This document shows positions 43,223-55,030 of a stretch of 64,000 nucleotides of DNA, piece by piece. The notes under the pieces are model-generated. The model saw only the letters and a list, made by a program, of their open reading frames with translations, was not told the DNA's origin and ran no database searches. Source of the stretch: Zhengitettix transpicula (taxonomy: Eukaryota; Arthropoda; Insecta; Orthoptera; Tetrigidae). The DNA is taken from assembly GCA_037074705.1 (NCBI GenBank), contig CM073590.1:37223895-37287894 (forward strand). Reading direction: 5' to 3'. Within the stretch, counting starts at the first letter, position 1; each line of letters opens with the position of its first letter. A program made the position numbers and the translations under genes.

Positions 43223-45610
43223 ATTAGTTCAAGGAAAGAACTCAATAACAAAACTTGTGTGATTGGAGACAGATTTGACCACGGGAGTTTAAAATAATAA
43301 TGATTATTACGTATTATGTACGTATTAAGACATGGTCGTTTATATTGAGTCTAAATTTTGTTTCTTCTAGAGGATTTTCTCCAAACAATTTTCCAGGTCA
43401 ATTGATCGAGTCTTTTAGTAATATGCATTTTACAACCGTTTTTGTTTTTCTTGGCTTTATTTTGAAAATGTGATCAGTACTGACTTGGTTATTTCATTCT
43501 GTCCCGTATTTATCATAGTTTGTATGTTCTTAGCATCTATACGTTCTGACGTCATGATGAAATTTGACAGATGTAATCGACAAATATAAAAAATTTGTGT
43601 AATGCATAATAAAATTGATATCTAGTTTAATCTTAGTCCCACCTTAAAATTATTTTCAGTAATTATTGCAAACAAAATTAATTTGATATTATAGAATGAA
43701 TGAAAGCTAAGAAATTTATTTCGCATACAGAGTATAAGAATTTAAAATCTTATTATTTTCTGTGCGGATCGATCTTGAAAACAGTTCAGAAACGGATTTT
43801 CAAACTCGACATATTTCCCAGGAACTCGTGTGATAGCACGAGGCAAAATGGAGAAGCATGGAAGCCCTGAGATTTGGTAACAAGGACAAGCGTTTGGACC
43901 TCCAACTTGTGGAGTCGGTGTTAGCCTGGATTACCGGTCGACTGGTGATATAGTGCGGCAAGACCCCTTGCGCTTAGCTTATCTGCTAACACAGCCAAAG
44001 CTGCGCGACCTCCGACGAATCACAAGATGCCCGCCGCGATAGCCACTGAACACATTGCTGTCTGGTAACACCTTTGTTCGCCACCGTTACCACGTTTGAG
44101 ACGCACTTTCCACAGCTGCGCTGGTCCCAAGAACAACCGTACAGTTGCTGCAAACGTTTCGTTTTTTGGAACTTTTCCAAAAAAAGCTTTGTTTAACTCG
44201 TAGTACGTAATTATGATTTTAGTATCGTACGGTGCATTTTGCAGCATGATACAAATATTCGAAATTCCGCCTCTTATATATTTTTTAAATAATCTTCGAT
44301 TGTAATTTTTTAAAATTATGCAAAATGTATGAATACTAATTTTTTAATATGAATTTCTTTAAAATCTGAGTTTTAATTGATAAATCGTTCAATTAGAATT
44401 ATGAATTCGCTGCTTATGCCGGTTGCAGGACAGCCCTCTTATGATTGGTCGTTTTGTTAGATTGAAATGGAAATATAATATGTAATCAATTTTTGTTAGA
44501 AGATGCTGTGATTATATACGCATTTAATTTAACTATCGGTGTTTCGGCTTTCATTGGTGACCCTTGTCATGCATTTATTTTATCGTACACCATTTCCCCT
44601 GCAACTAATCGATTTGGAACTGTTATGAAATTGCCGTACCTCTGTTTCAAATATAGCCTATGACTGCTTCAAGGCCCATGCTTACTACTTAACTATTTTG
44701 TTGTTCATATTACCCAACATTCTTCCAGAAGAATAATTTACGAACTTTACAGTCCAACGCCGAGGCATGCCTCGTTTTTCCTTCTTGTAAGGTTGTTTAC
44801 TTACTTCTATTCGCTTGAAACGAACACACTGGTGCAGATAATGCATTGTGACATCTCATTACGAGTCATTATCTTATGATAAATTCTCAGTGTATTCTTT
44901 GGAGAGAAATAATAGCTAGTGGTATCAAAATAAGATGCACATTAGTCCACTGCTCTGTAATTGTAGTGAGGGTAGGCCGGAGCTTAGTTTAACACGTAAC
45001 TTTTGCAGTCTAGAATCCATTTCTGTAAACTGACGCAGGGAAAAATATTTTTAAAAATCTTATTGTTGTTATAGCCATTTAGCTACTTTGTACTATGTTG
45101 ACCTCCTTTGTTATGGAACTAACGAAAGGGGATTTCTCACTGTGGAACCACAAGTACACAACATCCCTAGCCGTGATTTGAACCGATGGCCTCTGCGATG
45201 CCAAGCAGTGACGTTGACCCCACACTGGAGGTCGGCGAAAAATGTCATGTTGAGTTCGGGATATGACGTTCGTCGAAAAACTTATCCATTCAGAGATGAT
45301 AAGTGCAGGGAGTGATAAAAATACCTTGCCGCTGTCTGTATATTCCGTTCGATAAATATATGATAAATGTTTATAAGAATGATAGTGGCGTTGCCCCAAG
45401 AGGAAGTTCCACATTGACGCCAGTACTTCCCCTCCACCACTGCGCATATAAACATGCCATTTTTCACGACCTATATATGATTGGATCACGCATTGGTAAA
45501 AATTTACAGCATCAATAGGAAAAAAGATACATGTGCACATAACATAATAGATATATAGAAACTTAGATAAATTTGAAATACACATTCATAACAAATACAT
45601 AATATAGAAA
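43223..45610. other. No gene recognised; one GC-richer patch
   Basis: 43840-44170 is GC-richer with two overlapping minus frames (44247-44020 and 44180-43986) that look coding-like in composition but match no domain I know. 45080-45450 contains a 168-codon minus frame (45585-45079) and, on the same strand, GGTTCAAATCACGG (about 45171-45184), a tRNA T-arm-like word without a cloverleaf. It may be a decayed SINE. Confidence 0.3.
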
Positions 45611-45650
45611 AGTGAGAAAATATTTTCAGTAAGATAATTAAAAGTATATA
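45605..45650 (+). repeat. Short dispersed repeat, copy 1
   Basis: GTGAGAAAATATTTTCAGT, then AAGATAATTAAAAGTATAT, matched at 47624-47668 with few changes. Too short to classify; probably the remaining part of an AT-rich element. Confidence 0.5.
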
Positions 45651-46189
45651 TTATTAAGATAAATTAAGCTATATTCATCTCGTTAGGAATAAATGAAAGA
45701 AAAATTAAGGTAACATTAAATTAATTGTAATATGATATGAAGAACAACAAAACTTACTTAAACATTAACTTCATTTTATTTTTATCAATTTGTTCTTGAA
45801 TAAATCCTCTTGAAGTGCATTTTTCTTTAATTATAACTTCCAGAAGTTATTCTGATATTATGTCTGAAACCGAAGTGATATTATTATTTCAGGCAAGTTT
45901 TCCTCCCTTCTTCTACACCTCACATTATTCAAAGAATTCTGTCGCAGTCAACTTGAATTGTAGAGTCTCAAGTTCGTTAAATATAGCAGATATTATCAGT
46001 TAATGTATTAAACTACACATGTTGGCTAATTAATATTATTATTTAAACATTTCCCGTTTCTTTATAAATAATTTCAATTGCAAAATTAAATTCATGTGCC
46101 AAAGTCTCGAGTTTTTTAATTAAACGTTACGCCTTAGTAGTGCTCAATTATTTAGCTTAGCAAGTAAAGCAAGTCCCCTCCCCAGAAAG

Positions 46190-46400
46190 GGGAGATATTG
46201 TAGGTAATAATCGGTGCAGCTAATTGTTTATTTGGAAGGGCGTTAATGGCGCCATTTCCACATGGCTGCAGTTGACACTTGAATAGGCACAGGCCGCCTT
46301 TGCAGACCTCAAGAATGGTCAGGTGTCCGCGTTGTGGTGTGGGCGTTGCGGTCGCTCAGTGTTTCCTTTCTGCGCCAACAATGGCTTTCTTTGTTACCTT
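46190..46400. promoter_or_regulatory. Candidate conserved non-coding element with TAAT cores
   Basis: A balanced-composition stretch with AGCTAATTGTTTATTTGG (homeodomain and forkhead-type cores), GGCGTTAATGGCGCCATTT (containing the palindrome AATGGCGCCATT) and CATGGCTGCAG. No long frame runs through it and it has no second copy. Enhancer-like by motif content only. Confidence 0.3.
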
Positions 46401-47383
46401 CATCAACCTTCTCTATCGACTGTCACTCCACAGTGGAAACATAAATGAAGCGTTTGAACCAGAACAAAGCGTAAAACCAACGCAAACCGTTGAAATACTG
46501 TGTAGTCAAAAGTGCGACTCAGATCCGCAAGAAATAATTACTCATTATAGTTCAATGATGTGGTTGAGGCCGCTGGTCTTCATTCATAATGGATATATTT
46601 TCCAGGCGGTCTTTTCAGTTTTTTCTTAAATTTACTCACAGTAAATCAGAAAACATTCCTCCTGTCAAAGGAAACGTTGATGCGATGACAGTCAACTATA
46701 TATATTTGTGCAGTTTTGCAATGCCAACCTTTTTTCAAGTATCCTGATTTATGGAACATGCAGGAACAGATGGTAATTTCTGTTCCTGGATGTGGAAAAT
46801 GAATTATAAGATTAATATATGAAACTTAAATTTTTATCCCTATATTTCTATAATTTATTTATTGGAGAAAGAATTTCTTCTGGCTTGCCGGTCGTAAGGT
46901 TATATTTTATTACTATTACAGAAAAAGAAAATCTTTACCGTACTCTATAGACTTCAATGTATAAGGACGGGAAATTGGTATACTGTCGTTACCCTACTAA
47001 ACTTCCGCCTTTTTTAATCCGAAGTCGCGGAAAACACTCCGTTAGTCTCACCTGCGTGGATTTCAAGAATACATAATTTGAAATACATTATAATTTCGGT
47101 TGGGGTTTTGGTGTTGTTGGGAGGTGCATACTGGCAGTGGAGGGGGCGGGAGCAAGGAAGCCGATTGTCTACTGGGGGTGTGAGCTGACCTGCACGCAAG
47201 TACTCTAGGTGTGGAGCTTGGAAGACGCTATCCCGCAGCTGCTTTGATCTCACTTACACGCAAGTAAATGTTTAGAGAAATGAAACAGTGAGTTTTGTCA
47301 AATATTTATATTAAATGTGAGGTCATATCACGTGTTTTTTAAATTCAAAATAGTTAAATCTACAATCTGGAAATATATACAGC

Positions 47384-47398
47384 CCCCCCCTCCCCCCC
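47384..47398 (+). repeat. Poly-C tract (C8 T C7 type)
   Basis: Two runs of C separated by one T, within AT-rich DNA. Confidence 0.8.
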
Positions 47399-47623
47399 GA
47401 CACCAATAAAACTTCCTGTCATAAAATCAACAAAACGAGCTAGAAACTTGTAATTTTTTTCTATTAATTAACATTTCAATTTTTGAATACTGATAATATT
47501 TGTGTTTTTTATATTAAATTTTGTATTAATAAATGTTTTGAAGTTGTAAACAATTTATGAAAATTGGACCATTGAAAGTCAACATTACAACATATAGATA
47601 ACAAATTCGTAGTGCAAACATTG

Positions 47624-47668
47624 AGAAGTGGGAAAATATTTTCAGTAAGATAAATAAAACTATATGTC
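47624..47668 (+). repeat. Short dispersed repeat, copy 2
   Basis: GAAGTGGGAAAATATTTTC, then AGTAAGATAAATAAAACTAT, the partner of the copy at 45605. Confidence 0.5.
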
Positions 47669-47844
47669 GTTAAACGTTAATTACTCGGTATATATGGATC
47701 CTATTTAAAATATTTAGTAAATTGACCAATTAACTGTTACTAAAGCAGTATATTCATTTGCATACCTTCCGATTTAGTCATCGAGCATAGTTCGATAGAC
47801 TTTCTCAGGTATTACTTTAAATGAATGTCAAATTAATGATTTAG

Positions 47845-48262
47845 AAAACAAGCCGAGGCACCTCGGCCTGTTTTGAGAGGATCGCAGACCTTGGGCATAC
47901 GGTAAGAGTTGGCCACTATTTCTATTGGAATAGTCGGCCAGCTGCCTCCTAAACTGGTCAAGGCACGGAGAGGGGAAAAGCTGCGACCCCACAAGCCCTA
48001 CTACCGCCATCGGAAGGGCGTGCGACAAGTACCAAATGTGCAACCTACCTGATCCAGGTTTCTCTAGGGTTTTCACTGTATCACTATTAGGCGAATTGCC
48101 AGGTAGTATCCTTAAACCATAGCCCGGGGGCCCTAGTTAAGCCTTGGCTACCTTGCTCTACCTTTCCGCATCCCGTCTTTCACTCCCTTTCCTGTGCCAT
48201 AAGACGGGAGTTACCACTATGTGGATTACCCTATATATATAGCCTGTCTACCATTTCTTCTT
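47845..48262 (-). repeat. Family R repeat copy (minus), near full length
   Basis: Starts at the palindrome GCCGAGGCACCTCGGC (47852-47867, perfect) and ends ATTACCCTATATATATAGCC, where a TA expansion has replaced the CATG of the family end. Blocks GGGCATACGGTAAGAG, AGTCGGCCAGCTGCCTCC and GCCCGGGGGCCCTAG are clear. The tandem hairpins beyond the palindrome are absent. Confidence 0.8.
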
Positions 48263-48360
48263 CTTGTTCATCTTCTTCTTCTAAAAATTAAACAGTATTT
48301 TTTCTTCAATTCTGACTAAAATTTATTATCTTATAAATTATTATTTTAAGTCTGTTAACC

Positions 48361-48600
48361 TTATACAGACACTTTATTTTATTTAGAACGTAACAACGTT
48401 TCGATACATATTCGTATCTTCTACTCGTTTTCTTCCAAACTAGCACCAAAAACAATTAACATGTTATTAAGTTCACAAAATTTAGAAAAATGGTTCCGAG
48501 GGACAGAATTCACTAACACCAACGAGGTCGTGGCAATATTGTTACGAACATGTATCGAAACGTTGCTACGTTCTAAATAAAATTAAGTTTCTGAATAAGG
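48361..48600. mobile_element. 240-bp inverted-repeat unit with hammerhead-like ends
   Basis: Arms at 48361-48407 and 48549-48600 are inverted copies: from inside outward CGAAACGTTG, TACGTTCTAAATAAAAT, then TCTG.ATAAGG. On the minus strand the inner side of the left arm reads AGAAGATACGAATATGTATC followed by GAAACGTTG, a perfect 5-bp stem II (GATAC/GTATC) in a degraded core. The interior (about 140 bp) has no coding potential. The arrangement matches the paired ends at 60-216. Confidence 0.55.
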
Positions 48601-49834
48601 TCCAAAATTGATTTATTTAAAGCCTGACGCTAATGATTTTTATCAATCGTGTAATCTTTATTAATTTTGATATTGGTCGGCGCTTTTCTTAATAATCTAT
48701 TATAATAAAACATATACATTAGATAAATTTTCAATATAAACATTCGTTTATTATAATTAGTTTACAACATTGAATGAACATTTATTTACAAATTATTAAA
48801 TAAAATACAGTGAAATGTTAATTCCGTTTTACGGCTTAGTAATCTCCTGATTTGAGACTTCATTGACGCTTTATATAAATAGTTATAAGATTTGTTGAAA
48901 AGAAGTTAATAATCCGGTACATGAATCAAGATTGGATATTTGAATACCTATTTTTCGCATGTTAAATACCTATAAAACGCCAAACTATTTACGTAGCAGT
49001 TAATGGACCTGAGGTAAAATATAATGCATCCCGATCTTACGAGTGAATGAACGTGTAATATAAACTATTGTTTATATAAACTATTGTTTGAATACTAAAT
49101 AAATTTTGTGTTGCTATAACAATCATCCAACAGTATTCGAATAATAAAAACGTAAAAACGTTTATGTTGAATGGGAATGTTAAATGGTATTGTTTTCTAA
49201 ACTGGGAACAAAAAAAGTTTCATTGTGTCGAGTGGATTTATAAAACAAACTAGCTGATTTAGATCATAGCTGGTAATTGAACTGGAGGGAATATCTGAGG
49301 CTTCGGCAAAACACTGGCAGATAAATTCAGTGCCAAAGTCAGCGATACGTGCAATAAATGGCGAATGCACTCGGCAGACGCAGTGTTTTCAGAGCGCGCC
49401 CTCTCCTCTCGCTTACCACCCAAACGTGGCCGATTAATTAAGCATCGTGTACTGGATAATGGGTGCTGATGAATTCCATTAAACCCGTGCCGCAACATAT
49501 GTCGATTCTCACGACGAGAAACAATTTAAACATTACTTACAACATTATTTACCAATTTACTTGCTGAAGCGATTGAAACTTCTTGTTTGGCTTTGCATGA
49601 GATGAACAAAAATCAAACAACGCATTTATAACTAATAGTTTTTAAATATTTAACATATGTTACCATCATCATCTCATACAAGTAGGACAATTGATTGAAT
49701 CAATTTCACATAACTGAAACCTAAATAAAATAGAATATTTGGTTAAAAGTGTAAAATTAAATTAAACAATAGCCAAATAACAGACAAAAAGTTTCTGCGG
49801 TTGTTTTTCCTCACGGCTTTTGTGTTTTTAATCG
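48601..49834. other. AT-rich; one small GC-richer patch
   Basis: 49330-49500 is GC-richer and contains CGTGGCCGATTAATTAAGC, with a homeodomain-type TTAATTAA core. The 79-codon minus frame there has no domain. The remainder shows nothing recognisable. Confidence 0.3.
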
Positions 49835-49868
49835 CCTAACGAAAAGAACAAGGAATCCAGAAGCGTTG
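49835..49868 (+). ncRNA. Hammerhead-like retroelement end, degraded
   Basis: Plus strand: CCTAACGAAAAGAACAAGG, AATCCAGAAGCGTTG, then TGTGGTATTTATA. Same family as 32427, 35338 and 39562; both catalytic boxes are changed (CUAACGA, GAAGC). Confidence 0.4.
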
Positions 49869-50479
49869 TGTGGTATTTATATTAAAAAGCCAGTACGAAT
49901 ATAATATTTTGTTTTCAGTTATGCAGTATCACGTTAAAATTTGAAATATGCAAACATTACTTATTTTCTTATATTTAAAAGTATAGTTCCCAATGTAATG
50001 AACAGTATCATAATTTATGACTGTTATTAAATAAGTTTTAAACGTTAATTAAAAGACGCTCATTGCCTTTGATGCTATGACGTCAAGCTGTAAACGTTGT
50101 GAGTTCTTCACTATTTCATTTACAACCCTTAAATTTGCGTTTTAAAATTAAACTTATGATATCAGTCAATGAACGTGATTAAGATCTATTATTTATTTTT
50201 TATTCAACGTGTCGTAAAAATTAAGATATTTTTAGTGATAAAAAATCCTGTTTACTCGACTAAGTTCATTTTCTCGTGTGTAAGATGGAAGTAAGTATTT
50301 CTGCCACGAGAGAAATACGACTATAGCCTGGCAGAATATATTGCACTGGTGTTGAAGAGTTTTACATGATTTACTTTAACTACTCCGTAGGCGTATATTT
50401 GGCGTAAATTTATTTGGAATTCAGTTACTTTTTTCTACCCCTCGTTCATGTTTTTGTTTATTTATACATACATATATAG

Positions 50480-50720
50480 CCTGACGCGGTGGTAATTGGA
50501 GTGTCAAGACCACGTCTAGTGCGAGGAGTTTCCTTATCACGGGAGATTGGATGCAGACCTATCCTGTTGCTCGGAGACTTCCAGCAGCCATATTTTACAG
50601 CCTTATCGGGTCGCATGGCCCTAGTAGCCATTGACACTAACTATAAATAAAGATGGCTGTATGGTCGAGACAGGGTTTATGTGGCTTGGGGCTGCCAGCT
50701 GTATCTCCGCTCTGTTGATG
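50480..50720. promoter_or_regulatory. GC-richer island, candidate regulatory element
   Basis: A balanced stretch starting near CCTGACGCGGTGGTAATTGG and containing AAAGATGGCTGTATGG (YY1-like). No frame with a domain. It directly precedes the repeat pair member at 50833, so it could alternatively be part of that element. Confidence 0.2.
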
Positions 50721-50832
50721 TTCCTTCTACATCCAGCCACCAAATCCTAGGAATTTCAATTGGAGCTGTTTGAAGATAATCTGACCAGAAATGTAAAAAA
50801 AAAAGGAATGCAGAGTTTCTACAGCCAACCTC

Positions 50833-50940
50833 AATCTACAGTTATTCAAATATCGTGGAATAAATACTGAGAGCCCAACAAACTTGATTTTAAGGCAAAT
50901 ACTGGGTATATTAATCATAGGCCACCTTCTGCAGGTCTTC
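50833..50940 (+). repeat. Dispersed repeat S, copy 1
   Basis: AATCTACAGTTATTCAAATA, GTGGAATAAATACTGAGAG, CCCAACAAACTTGATTTT, ending GGCCACCTTCT. A nearly identical stretch is at 54844-54947. Its element type is unknown; upstream TTCTACATCCAGCCACC may belong to it. Confidence 0.75.
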
Positions 50941-52819
50941 CGTTGACTTTGAGGAAAAAGTTTTTTTATAAATTTTACTCAGTTAAGTCAACGCAAATAA
51001 TTCGTCATGCTTTGTTGGCACGGACTAATGTTTGTGAGTGATCATTTTATATTTAACGTGTGCTTATAATTTGTTCTCAATACTGATTTTAATGGTTTGA
51101 TGATAAGAAATAAGGTTTATTCTGCAACGCGCATATTTTTGCATTATTTCAATCAATTTTATTCCGAAGTTGATCACGCAGCAAATGAGCACCGCTCATA
51201 TCATTACGAAGACCAACCTGAGCGTTCCATGACCGGTATTTCTCTTGTCTCGAGAGCGAAAAACAAAATTGTAGATGGGAGTGTGCTCTTTCGATCAAAT
51301 TTAGTTGTCTAACGCTACTCTTCTACACGGCGCATATAGTCTTATAATCATTTTCATATATTTTTTATGTAAATATAGTTATATAAAATTAAATAAAACA
51401 ATTATTATTCCGATCAATTCTTCTTCTTTATTTGAACAGAATTAATAGTCGAATAATCAAGATGAATACAAGGTAAAGCATTATTTTGTAAGTACATTGT
51501 TACCTGTTGTCGCATATTTAGATAATTAGCGTGCTGTAATGGTGTGGTATTAACCTTCCATGTAAACCAGCGATGCAAGATGTGTTGTTATACGTGCAGC
51601 CCGTGTATCGGTTAGCTCGTAACGAAGCACAGTTTAACTGAAACATAATTAGAGTTGGATCTCCGCTGATTGGAAGAGAAGGCGGCATGTGACCCCGATG
51701 AAAAGGTTGCAACCCAACCCAATAAAAGATCGAACTATCTGCATGGGTAAGTACAGGGGGCAACTAAGTGAGGCGGCCCGACGCCAACTAATTGGACAAA
51801 CGGGAAGCCATGTTCCAATTTGCCAGCGGCCGTCCCCCTGACAAAGCGACTGGGACCGCAAGCCTACATCTCAATGGCGCACCGAAGGAAACTGCAGTCC
51901 GCATTTCTCAGTACATACTGTTCCATGAATACTTATGAAATTAGGTTACTTCAGTTCCTTGGTTTCTATGGAACATTAACGCTTTTTCGGAAAGCCGGAG
52001 ATGGAATCTATTTTTCAGTGTATGGAAACTGAAGTCGTGTCTAATATTGGAACTTCTTTCGTGCAGAAAATTAGAAGAAAACAACGTTAAATTACTCAAG
52101 CAGATATTTTTCAATTGGTTTCGACCTCCCGCAGCGTGGTTTCGTTTCAAGTGCCACTACGTTATCTTTGTATAAAAGGTACAGAAATGGGGTCTATAAA
52201 GAGATTAAAACTTATATTTACCACGATGTAAATTTTCTCAGTAGACAGCTGTATTGAAATCTGCCTTTCTAAGAAAACCAGAGATCAGTACTTGTTCCCC
52301 AATTAACTTTAACATTTCTGACATCCATCACTGTTTACAAGACTTTTACTGATAATACGAGTGTAACTGTATTTCAAATAGTGTATTTTATAAAATTGTA
52401 CACATCATTACTGATTATTTCATTCAGGAAATTAGGAAGTTGATAAAATTAATTTGTAATAAAATTGGTCAGTTATTCCTGAGATATTGTCCTTGATTAC
52501 AATAAAATCCAGAGAAAATGTTTCGTAATTGATTGATTATTTAAAAAATGAAACAAAAAAAAACATGAATCAACTTATTTTAGTCATAAGTTTTCAAATA
52601 ATCACGAGTATTCGTAGAAACAAAACATTTTTATCACCATAAAGAGAGTATACAAACTTGTAGTTTACCGTTCCTAGTATAAGTGTAAAGCAACACTTGG
52701 ACTAAACATAAAGTACAAGTTTCCTTAAATGAATGATCACGGAAATGACTGAAACTAGCGTGTCAATCACTAATTAAACACTAGAATTAGTTCCTTAGCA
52801 ACCTTTAAGACCACGTTCC
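50941..52819. other. No gene recognised
   Basis: A more balanced patch at 51530-51900 gives overlapping 70-80 codon frames on both strands without domains. It includes TTGCCAGCGGCCGTCC and could be a regulatory island. The rest is AT-rich. Confidence 0.3.
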
Positions 52820-53110
52820 TCAATTTAAACTACGGCCGGTACCTTCATTATTAACCTTCCAATTACAATTAACGTTTAAGATTACCCCAGTGTATATGTA
52901 ACTATGGGTCGTTACGGGAGCCATAGCAGTTTCAAGGGAACAATTAAGATTGCTAATTACAAGCAGGGCAAACTAGCCCTCCAATATCTTTAGAACCACA
53001 GCTGATTTCAAGGAGTCTTTACGGTCCAACTGGAGCAACTCATTCACTACACAATAGCTACTAAGCAGCCTATTTGAAACCTTCCATTATACCCCTTCGT
53101 ACAATTACAG
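52820..53110. promoter_or_regulatory. Candidate enhancer rich in homeodomain-type sites
   Basis: Dense TAAT/ATTA cores: CATTATTAACC, CCAATTACAATTAACG, GAACAATTAAGATTG and GCTAATTACAAGC. They are spaced between more complex words (TATGGGTCGTTACGGGAGCC) with no simple repeats and no second copy. Such clustering is typical of developmental enhancers. The call is inferred. Confidence 0.35.
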
Positions 53111-54699
53111 CACTCTTAATGAATTTTAAGTTCGCAGAAACTCGTAACGAAAAAGCTTTTAGGAAATAATACATTATCCAGGAAAATTTGATGGCTTATC
53201 CTAGATTAATCATAAATGTTTCATTTTGAGGTAGCGTTTTTTATTTATTTATTTTTTTCCAAAGTTATAACATGGATTACACTTTACAGAGAACTTAGAT
53301 TACGGTAGACCAATATGAGATGATAATAACGACGTGTTTAATTTGTAGAAGAGCTCAAAATTAGCATGTTTTTAACACTGTGTCAAGAAGTCAGTTTCCT
53401 CTGCTTGTAGCCCCGAGGTGCACTAACTACCTCTTCAGGAGCTCATATATTATTCAGGCGTTGCTCTTCTTCATGGCCTGCAAGCTTGTTTACTTGGCTC
53501 TGAAGCCCACTGATCTGCTAGCTACGAATTTCTCTAAAGTCGGCAGCCGTCCAACAGTGGGATTCTAATTAAGAATTACTTTTACCCTTACATATTAAAA
53601 AAAATACTTACTAGAACTTTGCCTTTAATTTTTTAGATTAAAAAAGGACAGCTTGAAAAGATGTATATCAGTTAACTTTTTGTGTTTTTTGTTCAACGTG
53701 AAATGTGAATATTGATGAATCAAATAACGGTACAAAACAGTTACTATAATACATTACGATCATGAAATGATTCTTTTGTCACTCAACGAATTGAATTTTA
53801 ATCACAGTTATATTTTCTAAAAACAGAAAATTTTATTAAATGTATTATACACTATATAATTATTTTCATAAGTCAAATTATTGGAATAATTGAATCGGCT
53901 GTAGTGTTATTCAATTTGTTAATTTTCGAGTACATCAGAAAAAACATTCATTTTGTTTTAAACGACGAACAGACTATTCTCCTTGTTACATGCATTCATA
54001 AATAAACAAAAGTTACGGTATGCAAATTCAAGGATTCAGAAAATGTTAAATGCGATCGTACCCGTGACACTAAAACTTTGAAAATTTTTGTTCTTATGTC
54101 TACGTGGCCCCTGGAAATAATAGATGCTTTAGAAGCACACAGGGTAGTGCGCAGATCTGGCATCGTGAAGATGCCTCTGGCAGTCGGCCAGTTCACTGGG
54201 GTGGCACAGGCTGCTTTATGGACCAAGATTTAAAGCGAAACATGATCCTGAGGGTCACTTTGCAGAGAGAATAACACAGCCCTCTGGCTGGCGAGAGGTC
54301 AGCCATCGTTCAAATAACGATTTTTAAAGAGATTAACTAAGCCAACCAAAACGTTTCATGAATCAACTTGGTCCTATAAGCTCTTACATAAAAATTGGAA
54401 CACACTAAAATGATTACATAGATGAATAATGCGATTATGTGAGTTATTTTTATCACTTTCGACAATCCATGTCTATTGATTTGAAACCTTTAAGTAAATG
54501 TTAAGAAATAAAACATTCCCTAGTTATAGAATGTCCTTAGGTAACGATAATATTTCTGAATACAATACTATATATGTATTAAAATTTACTTTAATATTAT
54601 TAATTTGTCATACAACAGGAATTCGGGACTCACTTTTGAATATGTCTTTTGACTCTGGTTCTAAACTAGTGTTATAATATTAAATTTATATAGATAATG
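53111..54699. other. AT-rich, no gene recognised
   Basis: A short balanced patch at 54100-54300 (CCAGTTCACTGGGGTGGCAC) has a 76-codon minus frame without a domain. Otherwise nothing is recognisable. Confidence 0.35.
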
Positions 54700-55030
54700 G
54701 TTGAGAGGTGAATTTAGCGAGGTCACAAACGTTTGGCATACGCGAAGTGTGCTCCGCTGTTCTCTTTGGAATAGTCGGCAAGCTGCCTCCAAAACACGGT
54801 TTAGGATTGGAGTAAGGAATGCTGCGTTCCTACATCGAAACATAATCTACAGTTATTCTAATGTCGTGGGATAAATACTGAGAGCCCAACAAACTTGATT
54901 TTTAGACAAATACTCGGTATATTAACCATAGACCACCTTCTTCTCCTATTTAAATCCCTCCTTTCCTATCCTATTATAGGGAAGTTGTCAGAACGTAAAT
55001 TAACCTCAAGTTGCCTGTTTCTTAAACAAT
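54700..55030 (-). repeat. Family R repeat copy (minus), interrupted by repeat S
   Basis: Left part (54700-54843) matches GGCATACG..AAG, GGAATAGTCGGCAAGCTGCC, then AAGGAATGCTGCGTTCC. The right part (about 54950-55030) has CTATTTAAATCCCTCC and TTAACCTCAAGTTGCCTGT, the terminal segment. Between them sits repeat S (54844-54947), replacing the middle of family R. Confidence 0.6.
54844..54947 (+). repeat. Dispersed repeat S, copy 2, nested in family R
   Basis: Matches 50833-50940 at nearly all positions (AATCTACAGTTATTCTAATG ... GACCACCTTCT). Both boundaries coincide with breaks in the family R copy, indicating insertion or template switching with loss of family R sequence. Confidence 0.75.

Noticed and set aside
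45165..45200. GGTTCAAATCACGG tRNA T-arm-like word on the minus strand
   Set aside because: No cloverleaf can be drawn around it.
45079..45585. 168-codon minus-strand frame, the longest in the window
   Set aside because: No domain or family pattern, no splice context, and part overlaps sequence that looks like a decayed repeat with a B-box-like word. Length alone is not enough.
47384..47398. C-rich tract considered as an i-motif or G-quadruplex
   Set aside because: Only two C runs separated by one base; a canonical four-tract motif is not formed.
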